In this document: positions 51,858 to 58,752 of the stretch, piece by piece
Layout of the letters: each line of letters begins with the position of its first letter
Numbering within the stretch: the first letter of the stretch is position 1
Program-made: the position numbers and the translations under genes
Notes under the pieces: generated by a model
Databases searched by the model: none
What the model was told of the DNA's origin: nothing
The model's input: the letters and a program-made list of their open reading frames with translations, nothing else
Origin: CADEDH01 sp965216205
GTDB taxonomy: Bacteria; Actinomycetota; Acidimicrobiia; Acidimicrobiales; SZUA-35
DNA length: 64,000 bases
Direction of reading: 5' to 3'
NCBI GenBank assembly: GCA_965216205.1
Contig: OZ244139.1
Span: forward strand, 2,604,001-2,668,000

Positions 51858-53091
51858 TCAGCTGGTGGGGGAGCGGGGGACGACGCCGCGCTCGGCGAGG
51901 GAGGCGATCTCCTCCTCCGACAGACCGAGCAGCTCGGCGAGGACCTCCTCCGGAGTGCTGGCCGAGCTCGGGCGCCGGACCGCGCACGCCGACCTCGTCG
52001 TTCAGCGGCATCCGGAACGGCGCGGCGATCGTCTCGAACGTCCCGGCGGTCGGATGGTCGATCGTGTCGAACACGCCGGTCGCCCGAACCTGCGGGTCCT
52101 GCACCGCCGTGGCGGCGTCGTTGATCGGAGCCCAGATGCACTGGTGATCGTCGAGACGCTCCGCCCAGTAGTCGAACGGCTTCGACGCAACGGTCTCGTC
52201 GAGCGTGGCCATCAGCGGCGTCATGTGGCGGTAGCGGAGCCGGGCCGTGGCGTAGTTCTCGTGCTCGATGAGATCCTCCCGCTCGAGCGCCCCGCAGAAC
52301 TGCTGCCACGCCCCCCGCCGGTCCGGCATGGCGAACTGGATCCAGCGACCATCCGAGCACTGGAACGCCTCGAGCATCGCGGAGATACCCTTCTCCCGGG
52401 GTCGCTCCGGGGTCGGTCGACCGTCGATCAGCGCAGTGGAGAGATCGACCCCGATCGTGAACGCAGCAGTGCGCAGGAGCGACGCCTCGATCACCTGGCC
52501 CTCGCCGGTCATGTCCCGCCCTCGCAAGGCGGCCATGAGCCCGCCGAAGAACGCCAGCGACGTGGTGTGATCGCCCTGACCGGCCCGCGGATGGGGTGGC
52601 GCTCCTCCCGGCGGCGTCATCCCGCCGGTGAGGCCCGACCGGGCGAAGAACGCGGTGACGTCGTAGCCGGGGCGGTCGGTCTCCTCGCCCTGCTCGCCGT
52701 ACCCCGACAGCAAGCCGATCACGAGATCCGGCTTGATCGCATGGAGATCCTCGACGTCGATCTTGAACCGCTTCCGACGATCGGGCAGCAGGTTGAGGAT
52801 GACCACATCGGCCACCGCACAGAGACGGTGGGCGATGTCGGTCCCCGCCGGGTCGTCGAGGTTGAGCTCGATCGAGCGCTTACCCCGGTTGATGAACTGG
52901 AACGGATGGTCGGGATTGATCTCGTCCTCGCCCACCTTCGCCTGCTTCAACAGGCCCCGGATCGGATCGCCACCGACCGCCTCGACCTTGATGACGTCGG
53001 CGCCGAGGTCCGCCATGATCGCGGCCGCTGTCGGCGCTGCGGCGAAGCTCGCGATCTCGACGACACGAATCCCGTCCAACGGCGACGTCAT
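51858..53091 (-). CDS. CaiB/BaiF family III CoA transferase, apparent +1 frameshift near 51951
   Basis: About 411 residues after correction. The N-terminus has GIRVVEIASFAAAPTAAAIMADLGADVIKVEAVGGDP (by span, residues 7-43), with the nucleotide/CoA fold and catalytic Asp expected later (QGDHTTSLAFFGG). It transfers CoA between organic acids. In the annotated frame the C-terminus after PELGQHS becomes Arg/Gly-rich and runs to 51766. One extra base at about 51945-51957 is the cause: the +1 frame reads EEVLAELLGLSEEEIASLAERG and ends at 51858, the classic family ending. It could be a sequencing error or a recent mutation. GGAAGG precedes ATG 53091. Confidence 0.82.
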
Positions 53092-53231
53092 TCTCGAGTT
53101 CCTTCCCCGCTGCAAGTCCAGCGATTCCCGTGCTGAGTGCGACCGGTCCACCTTGGTGCCCGAGCCGCCGATCGTGCAAGGCGGCGGGCCGATCGCCGAT
53201 CGGGCTCCTCACCCGGCCCACGCCGGGATCC

Positions 53232-53993
53232 TCAGAAGGCCGACCAACCGCCGTCGAAGCCGACGACCTGCCCCGTCTGGAACCGGGCCGAGCCGTCGAC
53301 GAACGCGCCGCAGAACTCGGCGAACTCCTCCATCGTGCCGAGTCGACGAAGCGGCACGTTCGACTCGATCCTGGCCCGGACCGTCGGATCGTCGGCGCCG
53401 GTGGCGGCCCGGAAGCCGGGGAAGTCCATGAAGTTCGTGCCGATCGCGTTGACCTGCACGCCGCGTGGCGCCACCTCCGCCGCCACGTTCCTCACCAGCA
53501 TGTTCGCGCCGGCTCTGGCCGACGAGTACAGCGGGGCGTTCGGGGTCGGGCGCAGACCGGCGGCGCTGGTGATGGCCAGCACCTGGCCAGAACCGGCGTC
53601 GGCCAACGGTGGGACGAAGGCGCGCAGCGCCCGGTACACAGCGTCGAGGCAACCGGAGGTGGCCGTGGCGAACTCGTCGAAGCTGCTCTCGAGGAACGAG
53701 CCGGTCACGATCCGACCGGAGAAGAACACGACCGAATCGAAGTGACCGTAGGCGTCCATCGCCATGTCGACCAGTCGGGGCGCGGCGGTCGGGTCGGCGA
53801 GGTCGGCTACGCCGTCGACCGCCCAGGACTCCGCGCCCAGTTCAGCCAGCTCGCCTGCGAGGTCCGGCTCCGGGTCGCCAACGACCAGATCGAAGCCTCG
53901 ACGGGCCAGCATCCTGGCGAGGTCCGGCCCGGCGTAGAAGCTCGCGTTGGCCACGATGGCGACAGGACGGGGAGAGCTGGAGGTGTCGGTCAC
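53232..53993 (-). CDS. SDR-family protein with Arg in place of the catalytic Lys
   Basis: A 253-residue SDR. Most landmarks are present: VFFSGRIVTGSF, VLAITSAAGLRPTPNAPLYSSARAGANMLVRN and VQVNAIGTNFMDFPGF. The catalytic YxxxK reads YSSAR, with Arg for Lys. The N-terminal nucleotide loop is degenerate (VANASFYAGPDLARML rather than TGxxxGxG). It may be weakly active or use another mechanism, like divergent SDRs. The GTG at 53993 is 7 nt from a TAGGCT box; the frame is open upstream to 54098. Confidence 0.82.
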   Translation of the reverse strand: MTDTSSSPRPVAIVANASFYAGPDLARMLARRGFDLVVGDPEPDLAGELAELGAESWAVDGVADLADPTAAPRLVDMAMDAYGHFDSVVFFSGRIVTGSFLESSFDEFATATSGCLDAVYRALRAFVPPLADAGSGQVLAITSAAGLRPTPNAPLYSSARAGANMLVRNVAAEVAPRGVQVNAIGTNFMDFPGFRAATGADDPTVRARIESNVPLRRLGTMEEFAEFCGAFVDGSARFQTGQVVGFDGGWSAF

Positions 53994-54000
53994 GATCGTG

Positions 54001-54006
54001 AGCCTA
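54001..54006 (-). promoter_or_regulatory. -10 box TAGGCT of a likely leaderless gene
   Basis: On the minus strand TAGGCT ends 7 nt before the GTG at 53993, fixing that start against a longer frame. Confidence 0.45.
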
Positions 54007-54178
54007 CGCGCTGCGAACCAGCCGTCGACCCGTCTCCCACCAGCGCGCTCCATGACCGCGATGCAGGGGTCGTTTCGCCCGGGGAGATCCGGGCGCACGA
54101 ACGGTTCGATGACGGCTACGATGCCCGAGCCCTACTCCGCCGGACAGCCTCCGGCCCGGACTCCTGACTGGAGCCGCC

Positions 54179-55111
54179 GTGGAACTCACCCCTCGACTCT
54201 CCGCAGGTGAGACGATTCTCATCGACGGTGCAACGGGCACCGAACTGGAGCTGCTGGCGGTCCCGACCGTCGAGAACGCCTGGTGCGCGCTGGCCTCGCT
54301 GATCAGTCCAGAAGCGGTCCTCGACGTGCACCGCCGCAACCTGGAGGTGGGGGCCGAGCTGATCATCGCCAACACCTTCGTCTGTTCCCGGCACGTGCTG
54401 GAATCGGCCGGCCACGGCGACCAGTTCGAGCTCCTCAACCGCAGGGGGATCGAGCTCGCCCGCCAGGCCCGCGACGAGTCAGGCCGCGACGCAGTCGTCG
54501 CCGGCTCCATCTCCACCACAACCCAGGGTCTCGAGCAACCCCCGTTCGAGGTGGCCGCCGCGAACTTCGCCGACCAGGTGGCGGTCCAGGCCGACGCCGG
54601 CGTCGAGCTGTTCGTGCTCGAGATGATGCGCGACATCGAACTGACCCAGTCGATCCTCGACGCGATTCGCCCCACGGGCATACCGGTGTGGGTTGGCTAC
54701 AGCTGTGAGCTGGCCGACGGCGAGCCGTGGCTGATCTACCGCAACGTCAAGCTCGTCGATGCGCTGGCCGCCATCGCCGACCAGCCGATCGAGCTCGTGG
54801 CGATCATGCACACCGAGGTCGACGACATCGACCCCTGCCTCGACGTGGTGTTCGAGCAGTGGTCGGGTCCGGTCGGCGTGTACGCCCACACGGGCGGCTG
54901 GGCCCCTCCAAACTGGATCTTCGAGAACATGATCTCGGCCGACGACTACGCCACGGCGGCCCAACGTTGGGTTCAGCGCGGCGTGCAGGTGATCGGTGGG
55001 TGCTGTGGCATCGGCCCCGACCACGTGGCGGTGCTCGGACACCGCCTCGGTCTGACGCCTGCCGCCCCTGCTGCCACGGCCGATCACGGCCAGATGTCGC
55101 CCACGGTGTAG
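54179..55111 (+). CDS. Homocysteine S-methyltransferase family protein
   Basis: A 310-residue TIM-barrel of the Hcy_trans domain. ILIDGATGTELE starts the barrel. The zinc cysteines are expected at LIIANTFVCS and in VIGGCCGIGPDH near the end, where GGCCG is diagnostic. It transfers a methyl group from S-methylmethionine, betaine or another donor to homocysteine or a related thiol. No methionine genes adjoin it. The start is GTG 54179. Its last 28 bp overlap the convergent proline-racemase-like gene. Confidence 0.85.
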   Translation: MELTPRLSAGETILIDGATGTELELLAVPTVENAWCALASLISPEAVLDVHRRNLEVGAELIIANTFVCSRHVLESAGHGDQFELLNRRGIELARQARDESGRDAVVAGSISTTTQGLEQPPFEVAAANFADQVAVQADAGVELFVLEMMRDIELTQSILDAIRPTGIPVWVGYSCELADGEPWLIYRNVKLVDALAAIADQPIELVAIMHTEVDDIDPCLDVVFEQWSGPVGVYAHTGGWAPPNWIFENMISADDYATAAQRWVQRGVQVIGGCCGIGPDHVAVLGHRLGLTPAAPAATADHGQMSPTV

Positions 55112-56139
55112 CCGTCGGGGAACGGGTCGGTCGGGTCGACCACGTAGTTGGCGAGACCGGTGATCCACCCCTGCCCGGTGATCTCGGCTATCACCGCCGG
55201 GTGGGGGCCAACGCTCGTCTCGGCCACCAATCGCCCGGTGAAGGTGGTGTCGAGCGGTCCCTGGTGCACGAAGTCCTTCCCGAGGTCGAGCTGACCTCGG
55301 GCGTGCAGCGTTGCCATCTTCGCCGCGGTGCCGGTGCCGCACGGACAGCGGTCGAGCGCGCCGGTGACCACCTCGGGTCGGTCGAGATCGACCGCACCGG
55401 TGGAGATCACGACCGCGTTTCGACGATCGGCGCCAGCAACCGTCGGTCGACCGGAGAGCTGCGAGATGGTGGGCCCGGCGAGCGACGGCTGCTCGGGATG
55501 GGTGACCGGGAGTTGCTGCACCGTCGCCGCCCGCAGCAACTCGCCGACCCTGGCGATCTCCGCGCCGTTGTCGGCCGAGAGGTCCACGCCGAGCTCGTCG
55601 CCGTCGGCGATGACGTAGAACATGCCGCCCCAGGCCACATCGACGGCGACCGAACCGAGTGTCGGCACGTCGACGATCGCATCGAGGTGCACCGCGAACG
55701 CAGGCACGTTCCGGAACGTGACCGCGGTGACCTTGCCCTGCTCACAGGTCGCTCTGACGTCGATCGGCCCGGCGGGCACGTCGAGGCGGAGCTCCGTGAG
55801 CGGCTCGACCATCGGCACCAGGCCGGTCTCGAGCAACGCGGTCACCACGCAGATCGTGTTGCTCCCCGACATGGCTGGATACTCGTTCTGCTCCATGATG
55901 ATCACCCCGGTGTCGGCGCTCGGGTCACACGGCGGCACCAGGATGTTGCAGCAGAGGCCCGGATAGCCGCGCGGCTCGCGGAGCAGCCGCCGCCGAAGGT
56001 GATCGGCGTTCGCCTCCATCCACTGCGCCTTGGCCAGCATCGTGGAGCCAGGCACGTCGAGGACGCCGGCCGTGATCACTCGCCCCGGCTCGCCCGCCGC
56101 GTGCACGTCGACCGCGGTGAGCATGGAGGAGAAGCGCAT
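55084..56139 (-). CDS. Proline racemase family, trans-3-hydroxy-L-proline dehydratase-like
   Basis: A 351-residue protein of the proline racemase/4-hydroxyproline epimerase fold. The second catalytic Cys is in RCPCGTGTAAKMA. The first catalytic Cys of racemases is replaced by Ser: the motif reads AMSGSNTICV instead of MCGH. A Ser/Cys pair is known from trans-3-hydroxy-L-proline dehydratases, so dehydration is more likely than racemisation. It acts in the cytoplasm on hydroxyproline-type amino acids. The ATG at 56139 has a -10 box 6 nt upstream. Confidence 0.85.
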   Translation of the reverse strand: MRFSSMLTAVDVHAAGEPGRVITAGVLDVPGSTMLAKAQWMEANADHLRRRLLREPRGYPGLCCNILVPPCDPSADTGVIIMEQNEYPAMSGSNTICVVTALLETGLVPMVEPLTELRLDVPAGPIDVRATCEQGKVTAVTFRNVPAFAVHLDAIVDVPTLGSVAVDVAWGGMFYVIADGDELGVDLSADNGAEIARVGELLRAATVQQLPVTHPEQPSLAGPTISQLSGRPTVAGADRRNAVVISTGAVDLDRPEVVTGALDRCPCGTGTAAKMATLHARGQLDLGKDFVHQGPLDTTFTGRLVAETSVGPHPAVIAEITGQGWITGLANYVVDPTDPFPDGYTVGDIWP

Positions 56140-56145
56140 CGGGCC

Positions 56146-56151
56146 AACCTA
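56146..56151 (-). promoter_or_regulatory. -10 box TAGGTT of a likely leaderless gene
   Basis: On the minus strand TAGGTT ends 6 nt before the ATG at 56139. Confidence 0.45.
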
Positions 56152-56241
56152 GTGACCGCCCGGGCCGGCCCGTGACCACACCGTTGCGCTCGGCCGGCTG
56201 GCCGTGGGTCCGCTCACCTTGGCCGGCGTGCCGAGCGACGG

Positions 56242-56247
56242 TACGTT
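56242..56247 (+). promoter_or_regulatory. -10 box TACGTT of a likely leaderless gene
   Basis: TACGTT ends 7 nt before the ATG at 56255, fixing that start against an upstream in-frame codon at 56204. Confidence 0.4.
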
Positions 56248-56254
56248 CGCGACC

Positions 56255-57097
56255 ATGACCACCGGCCAGGAATCCACGGTCCGCTTCGACGTCGACGGCG
56301 AGGTCGCCACCATCACCCTCGACCGCCCAGCGACGCTGAACGCGATGAACGACCAGCTGATGCTCGATCTCCGGTCGGCTCTCGAGCGGGTCGTCGACGA
56401 CACCGCCGTCCGGGTCGCGGTGCTCACGGGCGAAGGACGCGGCTTCTGCTCCGGCGCCGACCTGTCGGGCTTCGCCGACGACACCGACACCGGGTCCGAG
56501 GCCGGCGATGCTGCCGGTCAGGATCTGGGCGAGACGACCGCGTCGAACATGGACGATGTCTTCCACCCGCCGATTCGGCTGTTGAGCGAGTTGCCGGTCC
56601 CCACGATCGCCAAGGTGAATGGCGTTGCCGCCGGCGGTGGCCTCGGGCTCGCGCTCGGCTGCGACGTGACCATCGCCGCACGGTCCGCCCGCTTCGTCTG
56701 CACGTTCGGGCCCCGGCTGGGGATCGTGCCCGACCTGGGGACGACCTTCCACCTGCCGCACCGGGTCGGCGCAGCCAGAGCCCGGGCGATCGCGATGCTC
56801 GGCGACCCGATCAGCGCCGATCAGGCGGCCGAGTGGGGCTTGATCTGGTCGGTCGTCGACGACGACCAGCTCGACGCCAGGGTCGCCGAGGTCGCCGCAC
56901 GGCTGGCGAGGTCGAGCCCCGACGCGCTGACCCGTATCCGCTCCGCTCTCGCCGGCGCCGAGCGGACGACGCTCGACGAGCAGCTCGACGTCGAACGGGA
57001 CCACCAACGTTGGTTGATTCCCCGCAACATGGAGGAGGGGGCCAACGCGTTCATGGAACGGCGGGAGCCCCGCTTCGACGGCGACCGCGGTCGGTGA
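56255..57097 (+). CDS. Enoyl-CoA hydratase/isomerase family protein
   Basis: A 280-residue crotonase. TLDRPATLNAMNDQLM, VAVLTGEGRGFCSGADLSGF and VNGVAAGGGLGLALGCDVTIAARSARF form the CoA pocket and oxyanion loops; FGPRLGIVPDLGTTFHLPHRVG is the third active-site segment, with Asp in place of one Glu of hydratases, as in isomerase-like members. An Asp/Ala-rich insertion lies at about 75-100. It should act in fatty-acid or aromatic CoA breakdown. Its stop overlaps the GTG of the flavoprotein gene (GTGA), so the two are coupled. Confidence 0.88.
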   Translation: MTTGQESTVRFDVDGEVATITLDRPATLNAMNDQLMLDLRSALERVVDDTAVRVAVLTGEGRGFCSGADLSGFADDTDTGSEAGDAAGQDLGETTASNMDDVFHPPIRLLSELPVPTIAKVNGVAAGGGLGLALGCDVTIAARSARFVCTFGPRLGIVPDLGTTFHLPHRVGAARARAIAMLGDPISADQAAEWGLIWSVVDDDQLDARVAEVAARLARSSPDALTRIRSALAGAERTTLDEQLDVERDHQRWLIPRNMEEGANAFMERREPRFDGDRGR

Positions 57098-57654
57098 GCG
57101 ACTCCCCGGAGCCGAGGTCCGGGGCGGACTCTGCGGGGGCGGGGCCGGTGGGCGAGCGGGAGGAGCCGGCCCGGTCGGCGCCCCCGGTGCCGTCGTTCAC
57201 CACCGTCGACAACGGCATCACGTTCCTGATGGTCTGTGCAGGCGGTCCGGCTGCTGCCACGATCGACCGCATCAGACGGGAGCAGGCCCTGGACCGCCAG
57301 GTCGTCGTGTTTCCGACCCCGACGGCAGCCGACTGGCTCGATGGCGGCGCCGTCGCCGGGCTGACCGGGTTCCCGATGCGGTCGGCGATGCCCGGTCCGG
57401 CCGATCCGGCGTGGGGTCCGGTCGGCCATCGGGTCCTGGTGAGCCCGTGCACCCTGAACTCGCTCACGAAGTGGGCCCACGGGCACGCCGACAACCTCGC
57501 GCTCTCCCTGCTGTGCGAGGCGATCGGCTCGCCGGGGATCGAGATCCGGGCCGAGCTGTCGCTCTCGGGACCCTACGCCAACCATCCAGCCACCACCGAC
57601 GCCCTCGCCGTCCTCCGCACCGCTGGCGTGCACCTCGCCCCGATCGACCGCTGA
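57094..57654 (+). CDS. Flavoprotein (HFCD/Dfp-type, flavin-binding cysteine decarboxylase fold)
   Basis: A 186-residue protein. After a disordered Ala/Glu/Pro-rich N-terminus (about 1-40), the fold shows VVVFPTPTAADWLDG and SPCTLNSLTKWAHGHADNLALSLLCEAIG, the flavin-binding motif of the HFCD (EpiD/CoaC/UbiX) family. The catalytic His at the usual early strand is not obvious. It could be a decarboxylase, a prenyl-FMN-related protein or a flavin carrier. The GTG overlaps the enoyl-CoA hydratase stop. The dispersed 18-mer lies downstream but in the opposite orientation, belonging to the convergent gene. Confidence 0.78.
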   Translation: MSDSPEPRSGADSAGAGPVGEREEPARSAPPVPSFTTVDNGITFLMVCAGGPAAATIDRIRREQALDRQVVVFPTPTAADWLDGGAVAGLTGFPMRSAMPGPADPAWGPVGHRVLVSPCTLNSLTKWAHGHADNLALSLLCEAIGSPGIEIRAELSLSGPYANHPATTDALAVLRTAGVHLAPIDR

Positions 57655-57663
57655 CAACGAGGC

Positions 57664-57709
57664 GCACGATGTGTCTGGCACCTGCGGCCCGCGGGGCCGC
57701 CGTGTGCGG
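57664..57709 (-). repeat. Dispersed 3'-flank element after the LLM gene
   Basis: On the minus strand a 7-bp stem (57684-57690 with 57694-57700) is followed by the exact 18-mer GTGCCAGACACATCGTGC (57681 down to 57664). It lies about 15 nt after the stop of the minus-strand LLM gene, in the same orientation. Confidence 0.7.
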
Positions 57710-57723
57710 ATGTGCAGGGTTGG

Positions 57724-58602
57724 TCAGGTGGTGGCGACGGGGGCGATCTTCTCGCCGAGCTGCTCCATCGCGGCGGGGAGCTGGTCGAGCTTGCCGGTGG
57801 GTGGGGCGACGATCAGGCGGTCGATGCCGAGATCCTCGAGCTCCTTGACCCGGTCGATGCTGTCACGGCGGGGGCTCCAGCTACCGACCGTCACGGAGAT
57901 CGCGTCGCCGTCTCGACCGTGGTCGGCCGCGGTCGAGCGCATCAACTCCAGCAGGCCCACGAGGTCCTCCTCGGTGGCGCTGATCGGGAAGAACCCGTCG
58001 CCGAGGCGCCCCGCCCGTCGGGCCGCCGCCTTCGAGTGACCGCCGACCACGATCGGCACACCGCCGGCGGTCATCGGCTGCGGGCGCTGGATCGCACCGG
58101 AGAAGCTCACGAACTCGCCGTCGTAGGCTGCCTTGTCCTGGGTCCACAGTGCCCGCATCGCGGCGACGTAGTCATCGGTGCGGGGACCGCGGTCGTCGAA
58201 CGGCAGCCCGAGCGCGGTGAACTCCTCCTCGAGCCAGCCGACCCCGATGCCGAGCTCGAACCGACCGTTCGAGAGCTTGTCGAGCGTCGCGCACTCCTTG
58301 GCCAGCACCACGGGGTTGCGCTGCGGCACGATGAGGATGCCGGTGGCCAGCCGGATGGTGGTCGTGGCGCCGGCCACGTAGGCGAGCCAGATGAGGGGGT
58401 CCGGGATGTCGGCGTCATCCGAGCCCGGGATCTTGCCGCTGTCGCTGTAGGGGTACTGCGACTGGTACCCGTCGGGGATGACGACGTGCTCGACGGACCA
58501 GACCGACTCGATGCCACACGCCTCGGCGTTGGTGGCGATCGCCGTCGCCCCCTCCGCCGTTGCGAACGGCCCGGTGCTGGCGAACATGATTCCGAACTTC
58601 AT
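57724..58602 (-). CDS. LLM-class (F420-dependent type) oxidoreductase
   Basis: A 292-residue luciferase-like TIM barrel. Key segments are FGIMFASTGPFA, AEACGIESVWSVEHVVIPDGY, IRLATGILIVPQRNPVVLAKECATLDKLSNGRFELGIGVGW (by span) and GGVPIVVGGHSKAAARRAGRLGDGFF. This is the TIGR03619 (Rv2161c-type) F420 family of actinobacteria, which reduces or oxidises hydride-accepting substrates with cofactor F420; F420 use is inferred from family. The GGGGATCG before ATG 58602 is a weak ribosome binding site. It is divergent from the GGDEF-EAL gene. Confidence 0.9.
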   Translation of the reverse strand: MKFGIMFASTGPFATAEGATAIATNAEACGIESVWSVEHVVIPDGYQSQYPYSDSGKIPGSDDADIPDPLIWLAYVAGATTTIRLATGILIVPQRNPVVLAKECATLDKLSNGRFELGIGVGWLEEEFTALGLPFDDRGPRTDDYVAAMRALWTQDKAAYDGEFVSFSGAIQRPQPMTAGGVPIVVGGHSKAAARRAGRLGDGFFPISATEEDLVGLLELMRSTAADHGRDGDAISVTVGSWSPRRDSIDRVKELEDLGIDRLIVAPPTGKLDQLPAAMEQLGEKIAPVATT

Positions 58603-58716
58603 CGATCCCCCTGGATGGCGTCGTGCCCCGGCGTCGGTCGGAGACGAGTATCGCCCATGACGCCCGGCCGCGCCGAGTTCGGTCACGTGGCCTCGGATGG
58701 CCGGAGCTGCGCAGGC

Positions 58717-58746
58717 CTCAAGGCCGGCGGGCTGATCTGCCGAATA
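58717..58746 (+). promoter_or_regulatory. Sigma-28 (FliA)-like promoter of the GGDEF-EAL gene
   Basis: CTCAAG (58717-58722) and GCCGAATA (58739-58746) are separated by 16 nt, close to the flagellar sigma-28/SigD form (TAAA then GCCGATAW, 14-16 nt). GTG 58753 is 6 nt after it, so the transcript would be leaderless. This favours that start over ATG 58657. Confidence 0.45.
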
Positions 58747-58752
58747 CCGAGT

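Noticed and set aside
57712..58752. Open frame upstream of the GGDEF-EAL protein antisense to the LLM gene
   Set aside because: GC-rich DNA has few stops; the protein text is of shadow type and the first TM helix starts right after 58753.
58657..58752. Cyclic-di-GMP (GEMM) riboswitch before the GGDEF-EAL gene
   Set aside because: The GGCC and CGGC hairpins are there, but the conserved GEMM core sequences are not; a sigma-28-like promoter explains the segment better.
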